Below are positions 49,207-60,427 of a DNA stretch of 64,000 nucleotides, piece by piece. Under the pieces are notes generated by a model that was not told where the DNA came from, did not search any database, and saw nothing but the letters and a program-made list of their open reading frames with translations. This DNA comes from Xanthomonas translucens pv. cerealis (lineage in GTDB: Bacteria; Pseudomonadota; Gammaproteobacteria; Xanthomonadales; Xanthomonadaceae). The stretch is from contig NZ_CP038228.1 of assembly GCF_006838285.1 (NCBI RefSeq), positions 3,472,001-3,536,000 on the forward strand, given 5' to 3'. Both the position numbers and the translations under genes were made by a program. Position 1 is the stretch's first letter. Every line of letters begins with the position of its first letter.

Positions 49207-50618
49207 GCCAAACCAAGAGCTTCAATCTGCCCGACCTGGGCGAAGGCCTGCCCGACGCCACCATCGTCGAATGGTTCGTCAAGGAAGGCGACACCATCCA
49301 GCTCGACGAACCGTTGGTGTCGATGGAAACCGCCAAGGCAGTGGTCGAAGTGCCCTCGCCCGTCTCGGGCAAGGTGCTGAAACTGGCAGGCGCGCCGGGC
49401 GACATCGTCGTCACCGGCAGCATGCTGGCGCAGTTCGCGCCCGACGCCAGCATGCCGCAGCGCGCCGAAGGCCAGGACACCGGCCACCACCACGGCGGCG
49501 CCGCGCCGGCCAGCCCCGGCAAGGGCGCCGGCGCCGATGCGCCGGGCGGCAACGACCGCGTGATCGCCTCCGACACCGGCGGCGAACTGCGCGATGCCGA
49601 CGCGGCGCCAGGCGATGGCGCACGCGACGACGCCGGCACCGTGGTCGGCGCGATGCAAAGCTCCAACGCCGTGCACAGCGAGCGCACGGTTTCGGTCGGC
49701 GGGGTCCGCGCGATGCCGGCGGTGCGCGCGCTGGCAAAGAAACTGGGCGTGGACCTGGCACGGGTGCGCGCCAGCGGCGGCGACGGCGCCGTGACCCTGG
49801 CCGACGTGAAGCAGGCGGCAGCGAACGGTTCGGCCGTTGTAGGAGCGGCTTCAGCCGCGACCACACCGCCGCCGCAGGTTGCGGCTGAAGCCGCTCCTGC
49901 AAAAACTGCAGCACCCTCGCGCACGCCACTGTCCACCACCGGCAAGCCCATGCGCACCCAGCCGCCCGGCGTCGTCGCGCACGGCCAGCCAGAGCCGCTC
50001 AAGGGCGTGCGCCGCAACATGGCGCGGGTGATGGCGCAGGCGCAACGCGAGGTGGTGCTGACCACGCTCAACGACGATGCCGACCTCCACGCCTGGGCAC
50101 CCGGCAACGACATGACCGCACGCCTGGTGCGCGCGATCGTCGCCGCCTGCCACGCGGTGCCCGCGCTCAATGCCTGGTTCGACGGCGAGGCGCTGACCCG
50201 CACCCTGCACGCGCATGTGGATATCGGCATCGCCGTGGACACCGACGACGGCCTGTTCGTGCCGGCGCTGCGCAACGCCGACATGCTCGATGCGCGCGGT
50301 ATCCGCGAAGGCGTCAACCGCCTGCGCCAGCAGGTGGAGGCGCGCAGCATCGCCGCCACGGAACTCAGCGGCTACACCATCTCGCTGTCCAACTTCGGCA
50401 TGTTCGCCGGGCGCTACGCCACCCCGATCGTGGTGCCCCCGTGCGTGGCGATCATCGCCGCCGGCCGCGCCCGCCACCAGCTGGTGCCGGTGCTGGGTGG
50501 GGTGGAAACGCACAAGCTGCTGCCGCTGTCGCTGAGCTTCGACCACCGTGCCTGCACCGGCGGCGAGGCGGCGCGCTTCCTGCGCGCGATGCTCGACGAG
50601 CTGGCGTTGGCCGGCTGA
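49203..50618 (+). CDS. 2-oxoacid dehydrogenase E2 (dihydrolipoamide acyltransferase)
   Basis: A 471-residue transacylase core. One lipoyl domain (about 3-78) with lipoyl-lysine K45 in ETAKAVVEV, a linker, a peripheral subunit-binding domain (about 168-206, RAMPAVRALAKKLGVDLARV), a second linker and the catalytic domain (about 250-471) with SFDHRACTGGEA (His448). Residues about 212-234 are encoded by an intact family-1 REP palindrome. No E3 gene lies in the window. Downstream is an 11-bp GC hairpin. Confidence 0.95.
   Translation: MSQTKSFNLPDLGEGLPDATIVEWFVKEGDTIQLDEPLVSMETAKAVVEVPSPVSGKVLKLAGAPGDIVVTGSMLAQFAPDASMPQRAEGQDTGHHHGGAAPASPGKGAGADAPGGNDRVIASDTGGELRDADAAPGDGARDDAGTVVGAMQSSNAVHSERTVSVGGVRAMPAVRALAKKLGVDLARVRASGGDGAVTLADVKQAAANGSAVVGAASAATTPPPQVAAEAAPAKTAAPSRTPLSTTGKPMRTQPPGVVAHGQPEPLKGVRRNMARVMAQAQREVVLTTLNDDADLHAWAPGNDMTARLVRAIVAACHAVPALNAWFDGEALTRTLHAHVDIGIAVDTDDGLFVPALRNADMLDARGIREGVNRLRQQVEARSIAATELSGYTISLSNFGMFAGRYATPIVVPPCVAIIAAGRARHQLVPVLGGVETHKLLPLSLSFDHRACTGGEAARFLRAMLDELALAG
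49838..49903. repeat. Family-1 REP palindrome inside the E2 coding sequence
   Basis: Arms TGTAGGAGCGGCTTCAGCCG and GCGGCTGAAGCCGCTCCTGC, inverted, read in frame as VVGAASAATTPPPQVAAEAA. The element keeps the frame open in an alanine/proline linker, so the insertion is tolerated. Confidence 0.95.
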
Positions 50619-50624
50619 ACTGCG

Positions 50625-50650
50625 CGCCGCCGCCGCACACGGCGGCGGCG
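50625..50650. terminator. GC-rich hairpin between convergent genes
   Basis: CGCCGCCGCCG - CACA - CGGCGGCGGCG, a perfect 11-bp stem just after the E2 stop and before the end of the convergent gene. No T run on either side. Confidence 0.5.
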
Positions 50651-50663
50651 GCGTGGCGATCCA

Positions 50664-51269
50664 TCAGTTGCGCTCGTCGACGCTCTGGATGACCTGCAGC
50701 GCCACCTCGGTCACGCCGCTGGCGTTCTGCAGTTGCATCAGCGCCGCATGCGCGGCCTCGACCGAGCCGTAGCGGATCGCCGCGCTGCCATCCATCGCCG
50801 AGGCGTAGACCGTGGTGCCGCCGGTCCTGCGTGCCAGCGCGTCGGCCACCGCCGGCGTGGTGCCGAACAACTTGAGCTTGGGCGCGACCAGCACGGTCTG
50901 CGCGGTCAGTTCGTTGATCGCCGCGACCAGGCGTTCGTCCGGCGTGAACGGATCCGGCGGCGCATGCGCCGCGTCGCGGGCCTCGCGCCCCAGCAGGATC
51001 GCGTACGGGCCGACCCGTGCCGCCACACGGTCCCCGGCATCCGCCGGATGCGGCCCGCGCAGGCGTTGTTCGGCGTGCAGGCGCACCATCGCGCCTGGAA
51101 TCAGGCGGTAGGTGGAATGTCCGTAGCTGAAGCGCGCGCCGGTCGCCGCCTGCCGCAGCGCGCCGATATCCGCCGCCTGCGCCGAGAGCGACGGCGGGAT
51201 CAGCACCACCGCGACCAGCGCCATGCCGAGCACACGGCGTGCCGTGCAATCGCGCCCGCGCTGCCGCAT
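50664..51269 (-). CDS. Predicted exported protein of unknown function
   Basis: A 201-residue protein. A signal peptide (GMALVAVVLIPPSLSAQA) is followed by a domain with YGHSTYRLIPGAMVRLHAEQ, DERLVAAINELTAQTVLVAP and ALARRTGGTTVYASAMDGSA. The ATG at 51269 begins MRQRGRDCTARRV; the next methionine, GMALV, would still give a signal peptide. I recognise no family. It is convergent with the dehydrogenase operon and divergent from the M4 protease. Confidence 0.6.
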   Translation of the reverse strand: MRQRGRDCTARRVLGMALVAVVLIPPSLSAQAADIGALRQAATGARFSYGHSTYRLIPGAMVRLHAEQRLRGPHPADAGDRVAARVGPYAILLGREARDAAHAPPDPFTPDERLVAAINELTAQTVLVAPKLKLFGTTPAVADALARRTGGTTVYASAMDGSAAIRYGSVEAAHAALMQLQNASGVTEVALQVIQSVDERN

Positions 51270-53645
<2,376 letters not shown>

Positions 53646-53667
53646 GCACCGCTGCCAGCGCAACGCC

Positions 53668-53700
53668 ACGCACGGCCATCCGCCATGGATAGCCGTGCGT
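53668..53700 (+). terminator. Hairpin after the M4 protease gene
   Basis: ACGCACGGC and GCCGTGCGT form a 9-bp stem with a 15-nt loop. No T run follows. It probably marks the 3' end of the protease transcript. Confidence 0.5.
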
Positions 53701-53892
53701 CGTCGCGTGTCGCTATTGGCATTTGGCATTTGGCATTGGCAGCGCAGCGCCGCACACGCTGCCGGCGCGCGGTCGGCCGCCACGCGCCTCGCGCGCACGG
53801 CCGGCTGCGGTTAGGCTGCGCGCCTGCCTCCATCGCGATGCGGCGCACCTGTGCCGCATTCGCCCGACCGCCCCTTGCCTGGATTCCGTTGC

Positions 53893-55173
53893 ATGCCATT
53901 CGCCACGCTGGGCCTAGCGCCCGAGCTGCTGCCCGCGTTTTCCCGCGCGCTCGACGCCGCCGGCTACACCGCACCCACGCCGATCCAGGCGCAGGCGGTC
54001 GCGCCGATCCTGCGCGGCGACGACCTGCTGGCCTGTGCCGCGACCGGCTCGGGCAAGACTGCCGCGTTCGCGCTGCCGCTACTGCAGCAGGCGGCGCTGC
54101 TGCCGCCCGGCCGCCGCGTGCACGGCCTGGTGCTGGTGCCGACCCGCGAATTGGCCACGCAGGTCGGCGACACCTTGCAGGCGCTGGGGCGCTACCTGCC
54201 GCGCCGCATCAAGGTCGCCGCAGTTGCCGGCGGCGCCTCGATCAATCCACAGATGCTGAAGTTGCGCGGCGGTGCCGACATCGTCGTGGCCACGCCGGGC
54301 CGCCTGCTCGACCTGGCCGCGCACAACGCGCTCGACCTGGGCGCGGTGCGCACGCTGGTGCTGGACGAGGCCGACCGCCTGCTGGCGCTGGGCTTCGAAG
54401 CCGAACTGGGCCGGATCCTGGCACTGCTGCCGCGGCGCCGGCAGACCCTGCTGTTCTCGGCCACCTTCCCGGCCGAGGTGGAAGGGCTGGCGCAACGCCT
54501 GCTGCGCGGGCCGCGGCGCATCGGCGAGGACGCCGCCGCCGCGGTCCCGGCGACGATCCGCCAGCGCGCGATCGAAGTGGACAGCGCGCAGCGCACCGCG
54601 CTGCTGCGGCACCTGCTGCACAGCGAGGGCTGGCCGCAGGCGCTGGTGTTCGTGGCCAGCCAGCGCGGCGCCGACAACCTGGCCGAGAAACTGCACAAGG
54701 CCGGCATGCCGGCGCAACCGTTCCACGGCGAACTGAGCCAGGGCCGCCGCAACCAGGCGCTGGCCGGCTTCAGGAGCGGCCAGCTGCAGGTGCTGGTCGC
54801 CACCGACGTGGCCGCGCGCGGGCTGGACATCGCGCAGCTGCCGGTGGTGGTCAACTACGACCTGCCGCGCGCCACCGCCGACTACACCCACCGCATCGGC
54901 CGTACCGGGCGCGCCGGCGCCGACGGCCTGGCAGTGAGCTTCGTCGATGCGGCCAGCGCGGCGCACCTGCGCCTGATCGAAAAGCGCCAGCAGTTGCGCG
55001 TGCCACGCGAGCGCATTGCCGGTTTCGAGCCGGCGCAGGCGGCCGTGGCCGCCGTGGCCGCTGCCGAAGCGGCGCCGCAGACGGGAGGCATCAAGGGCAA
55101 GCGCCCGAGCAAGAAGGACAAGCTGCGCGCGGCGACTGCGCCGGGCGCTGGCGGGTCGCCTGCGAAGGATTGA
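53893..55173 (+). CDS. DEAD-box RNA helicase (RhlE-like)
   Basis: A 426-residue ATP-dependent RNA helicase. Motifs in order: Q motif YTAPTPIQAQAV, motif I ACAATGSGKTAAF, Ia VPTRELATQ, II VLDEADRLL, III FSATFP, and C-terminal VFVASQRGAD, ATDVAARGLDI and HRIGRTGRAG. The C-terminal tail is basic (KGKRPSKKDKLRAA) and probably binds RNA. The ATG at 53893 begins MPFATLGLAPELLPA. The length fits short RhlE proteins involved in ribosome assembly and RNA decay. Confidence 0.93.
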   Translation: MPFATLGLAPELLPAFSRALDAAGYTAPTPIQAQAVAPILRGDDLLACAATGSGKTAAFALPLLQQAALLPPGRRVHGLVLVPTRELATQVGDTLQALGRYLPRRIKVAAVAGGASINPQMLKLRGGADIVVATPGRLLDLAAHNALDLGAVRTLVLDEADRLLALGFEAELGRILALLPRRRQTLLFSATFPAEVEGLAQRLLRGPRRIGEDAAAAVPATIRQRAIEVDSAQRTALLRHLLHSEGWPQALVFVASQRGADNLAEKLHKAGMPAQPFHGELSQGRRNQALAGFRSGQLQVLVATDVAARGLDIAQLPVVVNYDLPRATADYTHRIGRTGRAGADGLAVSFVDAASAAHLRLIEKRQQLRVPRERIAGFEPAQAAVAAVAAAEAAPQTGGIKGKRPSKKDKLRAATAPGAGGSPAKD

Positions 55174-55273
55174 TGGGGCTCGCGGCGCTGCGCGCGGCCG
55201 GTGGCACGGGATGCGCGCGCTATTTCGCAGCGCGACGGTCGCCAGCGATCCGATGCATTGCGTGCGCTGATCC

Positions 55274-55357
55274 TGTCGGTCGCGGCTGAAGCCGCTCCTA
55301 CAGCAGCTTGCAGCTGGCTGGCGAAGGCACTATGGCAGCGGCTTCAGCCGCGACAGC
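55274..55357. repeat. Family-1 REP palindrome, tail-to-tail orientation
   Basis: Here the arms point outward in reverse order: TGTCGGTCGCGGCTGAAGCC (55274-) then GCAGCGGCTTCAGCCGCGAC (to 55357). The first arm has all of the consensus; the second is shortened at one end. Confidence 0.85.
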
Positions 55358-55444
55358 AGCCGCAACGCCCCCGTGTCGATCATCGCGGCCGATGCCCCGC
55401 TGGCCACCCGGATCCGCTCCCGCAGGCAGATGCGCGAACCGCCC

Positions 55445-55771
55445 TCAATCGTCGAACGGATCGGCCACGGCGGCGCTGTCACCCTGCGGCCGCGGCGTGC
55501 GCTTGCCCGGCCTGCTGCGGATTTCCACATAGAACTGGGTGCCGCCGGTAGCGACCAGCGCGTCGATCGAACGCAGCAGCTCGGCCGGCGGCACCACCGC
55601 GGCGCTGGCCTCTTCGGCACCGAACAGCGTGTCGAAATCCCAGTAGTCGGCACCCGCCGGCAAGGTCTTGCGGCGTTCGCGGCGGATGTACTTGCGGATG
55701 TCGTGCTTGCTGGCGTCGAGCAGGCGGTCGGGGTGCTTGCCTTCGATGCGGAGCTGGTAGGTCTTCTTCAC
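55445..55771 (-). CDS. DUF6172 family protein
   Basis: A 108-residue protein beginning MKKTYQLRIEGKHPDRLLDA, followed by KHDIRKYIRRERRKTLPAG and DYWDFDTLFGAEEASA, then a short C-terminal domain with TQFYVEIRSRPGKR. This matches the small DUF6172 family, unknown function. The start is a GTG at 55771; no ATG is suitably placed and the ribosome site is weak. It ends PRPQGDSAAVADPFDD. Confidence 0.8.
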   Translation of the reverse strand: MKKTYQLRIEGKHPDRLLDASKHDIRKYIRRERRKTLPAGADYWDFDTLFGAEEASAAVVPPAELLRSIDALVATGGTQFYVEIRSRPGKRTPRPQGDSAAVADPFDD

Positions 55772-55970
55772 TGCGGGGAGGATCCTGGAAAGAGGGAGGG
55801 CGCTGGCCGGGCATGCGCGGCAGCGGCCGCTGGCGGACGCGCCCGGACAGGCCGTCGCGCTGGCCGCTTGCGTGCACGGCGGGCCGCCATGGTGCCAGAA
55901 CCCGGCCCCGCGCTGCGGATTGCCGATAATCGGTGCCCGGCGCATGCCGGCGCCGCCGCAGGAATTGCCG

Positions 55971-56500
55971 ATGACCGACCCTTCCGCCGTCGCGGGCTGC
56001 GGCGTCCTCGTCGCCGGCGCCAGCCGCGGCATCGGCCTGGCGATCACCGACGCCAGTTGGCAGGCCGGATTCGACATCGACCTGATGGCCGCTGTGCGCT
56101 GCAACCGCGCCGCGCTACCGCTGCTGCGCGCCAGCCACCGTGCCTGCATCCTCAACATCAGCTCGATCAACGCGCTGCGGCCGACACCGCGGGTGCCAGC
56201 GTACTCGGCGGCCAAGGCCGCGCTGAACTACTACACGACCACCCTGGCCGCGGAACTGGCGCGCGAACGGATCCGGGTGAATGCGATCGCGCCCGGCTAG
56301 ATCGAATTCCCCGGCGGGCTGTGGGACCAGCGCCGCGCGCAGCAGCCGGAACTGTACCGGCGCATCCGTGCCGCCATTCCGTTCGGCGACTTCGGCGCGC
56401 TCGAGGACGTCAGCAACGCCGCACTGTTCCTGGCCTCGCCGCAGGCGCGCTGGATCACGGGGCAGGTGCTGGCGTTAGACGGCGGGCAGTCGCTGGGCGC
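55971..56500 (+). pseudogene. Decayed short-chain dehydrogenase/reductase
   Basis: Reads MTDPSAVAGCGVLVAGASRG IGL-type NAD(P) motif, then a truncated middle, and the SDR active-site region ILNISSINALRPTPRVPAYS AAKAALNYYTTTLAAELARE. A stop codon at 56298-56300 interrupts just before the family's C-terminal part, which continues in frame (IEFPGGLWDQRRAQQPELYR and ITGQVLALDGGQSL). About 65 residues between the glycine motif and the NNAG-type region are missing too, so two independent lesions make this a pseudogene. Confidence 0.8.
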
Positions 56501-56570
56501 CAGAGGTCCGGGCGCGGTCGCAGGGTTGCAGCGTTTCGCCGCAATCCGGCTTCGGATCAGCGACAGGGGC

Positions 56571-56600
56571 AACTGTAGGAGGGACTTCAGTCCCGACCGC
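56571..56600. repeat. Family-1 half site
   Basis: ACTGTAGGAGGGACTTCAGT continuing CCCGACC, a single variant arm just beyond a pseudogene. Confidence 0.75.
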
Positions 56601-56614
56601 GGCGCAGCCGGCGG

Positions 56615-57194
56615 TCATTCCGCCAACTGCGCCGCATCCACCACCTGCCCCCGGCGCGCGGATGCAGGGCATGTTCGACCAGCGCGGCGGAGTTGATCCG
56701 ATAGCGCCGGGGCAGCAGCGGCGCGAGCATCCCGAGCACGGCGGCGGCGGCGCGCTCGGCCGCACCAACGTGAGCGAGGCGAAGCCCAGCGCCTGCAGGT
56801 CGCGCTCCAGTTCGCCCTTGACCCGGTTGTAGAACAGGCGCGAGCGCGGATCGGCGCCCGGTGCCGAGTTCAGCGCGAACGCGGTGGCGCCGAGCTGCCG
56901 CAGCTGCCGCGCGATCGCCAGCGGGTAGGCGTGATCGACGCGGCGGAACGCGGCGCGCGAGCCGGCCTGCTTGATCGTGGTGCCGAGCGCGCAGATCGCC
57001 ACGTCTGCCTGCCACCACGGCGCCTGCGCCGGCAATTGCTCGAAATCGACCAACGGGTTGTCCAGCTTGGCGTGCACGACATCCAGCGCGCGCCGGGTCG
57101 GGGCGACCACCGCGCTGCACTCCGCCGCGGCAAGCAACTGCGCCAGCACATGCGAACCGACCAGGCCGGTGGCACCGGCGAGCAGGATCTTCAT
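56615..57194 (-). pseudogene. Decayed NAD(P)H-binding oxidoreductase (HTATIP2-like)
   Basis: Begins MKILLAGATGLVGSHVLAQL and continues ICALGTTIKQAGSRAAFRRV and RLFYNRVKGELERDL, then TLVRPS. The normal protein then has GG-x-R and ~11 residues that are missing, and the frame changes: AERAAAAVLGMLAPLLPRRY continues in a second frame, and the family ending (QVVDAAQLAE) in a third. Two frameshifts and a small deletion. Whole gene would be about 215 residues. Confidence 0.8.
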
Positions 57195-57309
57195 CGAAAG
57201 CGCCTTTGCGCGATGGTTGGAGGAAGCTACGACGATCGCAGGCTCAGGGGCAAAGTGCGGTCGGCATGCGGATTCGATCGGCTTCCGAATCCACAAGACG
57301 CTTCGTGCC

Positions 57310-57410
57310 GTACCCTGACCCCTCTCCCGATGGGAGAGGGGTCACAGTTCACTTCTCCCTTCGGGACCATGGCCCCCTTTTCGGGGGAAGGTGCCCCGAA
57401 GGGGCGGATG
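57310..57410. repeat. Family-2-like repeat with GC-rich inverted blocks
   Basis: GTACCCTGACCCCTCTCCCG continuing ATGGGAGAGGGGTCAC (57310-57345), then CCCCCTTTTCGGGGGAAGG and GCCCCGAAGGGGCGGATG. It fills the gap 57195-57571 before the sugar-kinase gene; no gene is visible there. Confidence 0.7.
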
Positions 57411-57571
57411 ACGCCACGGCGCAGCCTCGCGCGCCCGACACACAAACCGCGCGCCTGCACGGCCGCCACGAGCCCACACGCCACGCATGGTCGCCGCGCT
57501 GCGGCTTGTACGCCACAATAGCCGCCCATCGCGCCGTCCGGCGCCGCTGCAGCCAACCGAGGAGCCGTTCG

Positions 57572-58498
57572 ATGTTCGTGGTGTGTGGAGAGGCCCTGTA
57601 CGACATCTTCATCGACGGCTATGCCGGCACCGCGGTCGGCATGACCGCGCGCCAGGGCGGTTCGCCGTTCAACGTGGCGATCGGCCTGGCCCGCCTGGGC
57701 ACGCCGGCGGCACTGTTCACCGGGCTGTCCACCGATCCGCTCGGCCGCCAGCTGCGCAACACCCTGGAACGCGAAGGCGTGGCCCTGCAGCACTGCATCG
57801 ACAAGGCCGAGGCGACCACCCTGGTGATGGTCGCGCTGGACGCGCAGGGCGTACCCAACTATTCGTTCTATGGCACCGGCTGCGCCGACCGCGTGCTGAC
57901 CGTGGCCGACCTGCCGGCGCTCGGCGCGGCGGTCGGCGGCCTGCACTTCGGCTCCTACACCCTGGTCGCCGAGACCACCGCCAGCACCTTCCAGGCCCTG
58001 GCCGAGCGCGAGCGCGCGCAGCGGCTGATCTCGCTGGATCCGAACGTGCGGCCGACGGTGGAACCGGACATGGCGATGTGGCGCACGCGGCTGGCGCGCT
58101 GGATCGCGCTGGCGCACGTGGTCAAGGTCAGCCAGGAGGACATCGAATTGCTGTACCCACAGCAGGATCCGTTCGCGATCGCGCGCAGCTGGCTGCAGCA
58201 GGGCCCATCGCTGGTGGTGATGACCCTGGGCAGCGACGGCGCGGTAGCCTGGCGCGGTGATGCCGAGGCGCGCGTGGCCGGGCGCGCGGTGCAGGTGGCC
58301 GATACCGTTGGTGCCGGCGACAGCTTCCAGGCCGCGCTGCTGCACCAGTTGCCCGACCTGGCCGCGCTCGCTGCGCTCGCCCCGTCGGCGCCGGCGCTGC
58401 AGCAGTTGCTGAACTTCTGCGTGGCCGCCGCGGCGATCAACTGCACCCGCGCCGGCGCCAACCCGCCCAGCCTGGACGAGATCCGCGCTGCACTTTAA
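57572..58498 (+). CDS. PfkB-family sugar kinase (fructokinase-like)
   Basis: A 308-residue ribokinase-family enzyme. Motifs: VVCGEALYDIFIDG at the start, the GGSPFNVAIGLARLG substrate loop, NVRPTVEP and the catalytic AVQVADTVGAGDSFQAALL. Fructokinase is suggested by GGSPFNVA and NVRP, which are typical of bacterial fructokinases; the real substrate is unproven. GAGGAG eight nt before the ATG fixes the start. Divergent from the 56615 pseudogene. Confidence 0.9.
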   Translation: MFVVCGEALYDIFIDGYAGTAVGMTARQGGSPFNVAIGLARLGTPAALFTGLSTDPLGRQLRNTLEREGVALQHCIDKAEATTLVMVALDAQGVPNYSFYGTGCADRVLTVADLPALGAAVGGLHFGSYTLVAETTASTFQALAERERAQRLISLDPNVRPTVEPDMAMWRTRLARWIALAHVVKVSQEDIELLYPQQDPFAIARSWLQQGPSLVVMTLGSDGAVAWRGDAEARVAGRAVQVADTVGAGDSFQAALLHQLPDLAALAALAPSAPALQQLLNFCVAAAAINCTRAGANPPSLDEIRAAL

Positions 58499-58666
58499 GG
58501 CGTGCGCTCCATTCCCGAATAGGCCGCCCTGTTGTCGAACCGCCAGCCAGCGCTGCGTGACGCGGCGCTGGCTGGCGGCCACCGGCTCAAGCCCGCGCCG
58601 CCAACGCCGATATCCTGTTCCTGAGTGTCGCCATGGGCGGCGCGTTTACTGGGAGGAAGCGTCCGC

Positions 58667-60283
58667 ATGCCGGACCATCGCGACGAGCCACCCGTCGGCG
58701 GACTGCGCAAGCTGTTGTCGCCGCGTCGCCGTGAACCGGCGCCGCCGGCCGCCTCCGCGGTGGCGCCACGCGGGCATGGCCATGGCCATGCCCGTGCGCA
58801 TGGTCATGGTGCCGCGCCTGCGGCGCCGGGCGAGCACGCCGATCCGGCCGCGGCCACCGCGGCGCTGATCCACCTGTTCAACCACGCCCACCAGCCGCTG
58901 GAGCTGCTCGGCGCCTTCGCCAACGGCATGGCTGGCCTGCACGGCGAGCTGGGCGACATGGGCCGGCGCTTGCAATCGGCCGCCAGCAGCAGCGACTGGC
59001 CCAGCTACGGCCGCGCGCTGCGCCAGCTGATCGACAAGTACATCCGCACCATCGACGTCGGCGATCCGCTGGCCGGACCCAGCGACACCGAACGCCTGCG
59101 CGACCTGCTGCGCCAGGCCATCGCCGGCGCACTGGCCTCGCTGCTGCACGCCCTGCCGGAACTGGCCAGCGAAGCGGAGGCCACCGGCGAGGCGCTGCGC
59201 CAATGGCGCCCGGATCTGCCGCTGGAGCCGGTGGCGCAGCGCGTGCGCGAGCTGTGCCATCAGGTGTCGCTGCGCGCCAGCGACAGCCAGGAGCAGCAGA
59301 CCCTGCTGCTGGGTCTGTTCGACCTGCTGCTGGAGAACGTCGGCGAACTGCTCGACGACACCAGTTGGCTGCAGGGCCAGATCGCGGTGGTGCGCGACAT
59401 GATCAGCGGCCCACTGGACCGCTATTCGATCGAGGAAGCGCGCGGCAGCCTGCGCGAAGTGATCTACAAGCAGGGCCTGCTGAAGCAGGGCATCGCCGAA
59501 TCCAAGGAGGCGATGAAGGACATGATGGTGTCCTTCGTCGAGAACCTGGATGGCATGGCGATCAGCACCAGCGAATTCCACGACCGCATCGCCGACTATT
59601 CGCAGACCATCCGCGACGCGCGCAGCATCGGCGACCTCAACCGTCTGCTGCAGGAAGTGCTGCAGGACACCGGCCACGTGCAGCAGCAGGCGCTGCGCGC
59701 GCGCGACCACCTGATCGCCGCGCGCCAGGAAGTGGACGCCGCCGAGCAGCGCATCCTGCGCCTGGAGCAGGAGCTGCAGGACGTCAGCGGGCTGGTACGG
59801 GTGGACCAGCTCACCGGCAGCCTCAACCGGCGCGGGCTGGACGAACTGTTCGCGCGCGAACTGGTGCGCACCGAGCGCAGCACCCAGCCGCTGTGCGTGG
59901 CGATGCTGGACCTGGACGATTTCCGCGCGCTCAACGAAATCTACGGCCATCCCGGCGGCGACGCCGCGCTGCGCCACGTGGTCGAGGTGGCGCGCACCAC
60001 CTTGCGCGGCAGCGACGCGATCGCGCGCTTCGGCGGCGAGGAATTCCTGCTGCTGATGCCCGACTGCACCATCTTCGAAGCGGCCGCAGCGGTGACCCGG
60101 GTGCAACGCGCCCTGGCCCAGCGCGCGCTGGTGCACGAGGACCAGCGCGTGTTCATCAGCTTCAGCGCCGGGGTGGCGATGCGCCGCGCCGGCGAGACCC
60201 AGGACGTATTGGTCAAGCGCGCCGACCGTGCCATGTACGAGGCCAAGAAGGCGGGCAAGAACCGGGTGATTTCAGCGGATTGA
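58667..60283 (+). CDS. GGDEF diguanylate cyclase with long helical N-terminus
   Basis: A 538-residue soluble protein. The N-terminal 375 residues are almost wholly helical with coiled-coil character and a His-rich segment near 37-48 (HGHGHARAHGHG). The C-terminal GGDEF domain (about 377-535) begins DQLTGSLNRRGLDE, has active site GGEEF at 456-460 and an intact I-site RGSD at 447-450, so it should make cyclic di-GMP with product inhibition. Start 58667 follows GGAGGA. No EAL domain. Its N-terminus is a plausible site for a regulator, perhaps a metal. Confidence 0.92.
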   Translation: MPDHRDEPPVGGLRKLLSPRRREPAPPAASAVAPRGHGHGHARAHGHGAAPAAPGEHADPAAATAALIHLFNHAHQPLELLGAFANGMAGLHGELGDMGRRLQSAASSSDWPSYGRALRQLIDKYIRTIDVGDPLAGPSDTERLRDLLRQAIAGALASLLHALPELASEAEATGEALRQWRPDLPLEPVAQRVRELCHQVSLRASDSQEQQTLLLGLFDLLLENVGELLDDTSWLQGQIAVVRDMISGPLDRYSIEEARGSLREVIYKQGLLKQGIAESKEAMKDMMVSFVENLDGMAISTSEFHDRIADYSQTIRDARSIGDLNRLLQEVLQDTGHVQQQALRARDHLIAARQEVDAAEQRILRLEQELQDVSGLVRVDQLTGSLNRRGLDELFARELVRTERSTQPLCVAMLDLDDFRALNEIYGHPGGDAALRHVVEVARTTLRGSDAIARFGGEEFLLLMPDCTIFEAAAAVTRVQRALAQRALVHEDQRVFISFSAGVAMRRAGETQDVLVKRADRAMYEAKKAGKNRVISAD

Positions 60284-60300
60284 GGGCCCGGCGCGTGGCG

Positions 60301-60427
60301 CCGGGTCGGGACCGGGGACCGGCAAGCGCATCGTCCGCCCGATCGCGCACCGCAACGCGAGCCGCGCTGTATCCGCAGCGTCGCAACTGCTTTTACGGGT
60401 CCCTGGTCCCCTGTCCCCGGTCCCGCC
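60301..60427. repeat. Family-3 palindromic element
   Basis: Arms CCGGGTCGGGACCGGGGACC (60301-60322) and CGGGTCCCTGGTCCCCTGTC continuing CCCGGTCCCGCC (60396-60427), inverted and about 75 nt apart; the same spacing as the element at 41474-41606. The right arm lies inside the 3' end of the DUF808 gene. Confidence 0.8.

Noticed and set aside
56298..56300. Possible recoded TAG in the SDR gene
   Set aside because: The gene also lacks about 65 residues in the middle, so ordinary decay explains the stop better than recoding.
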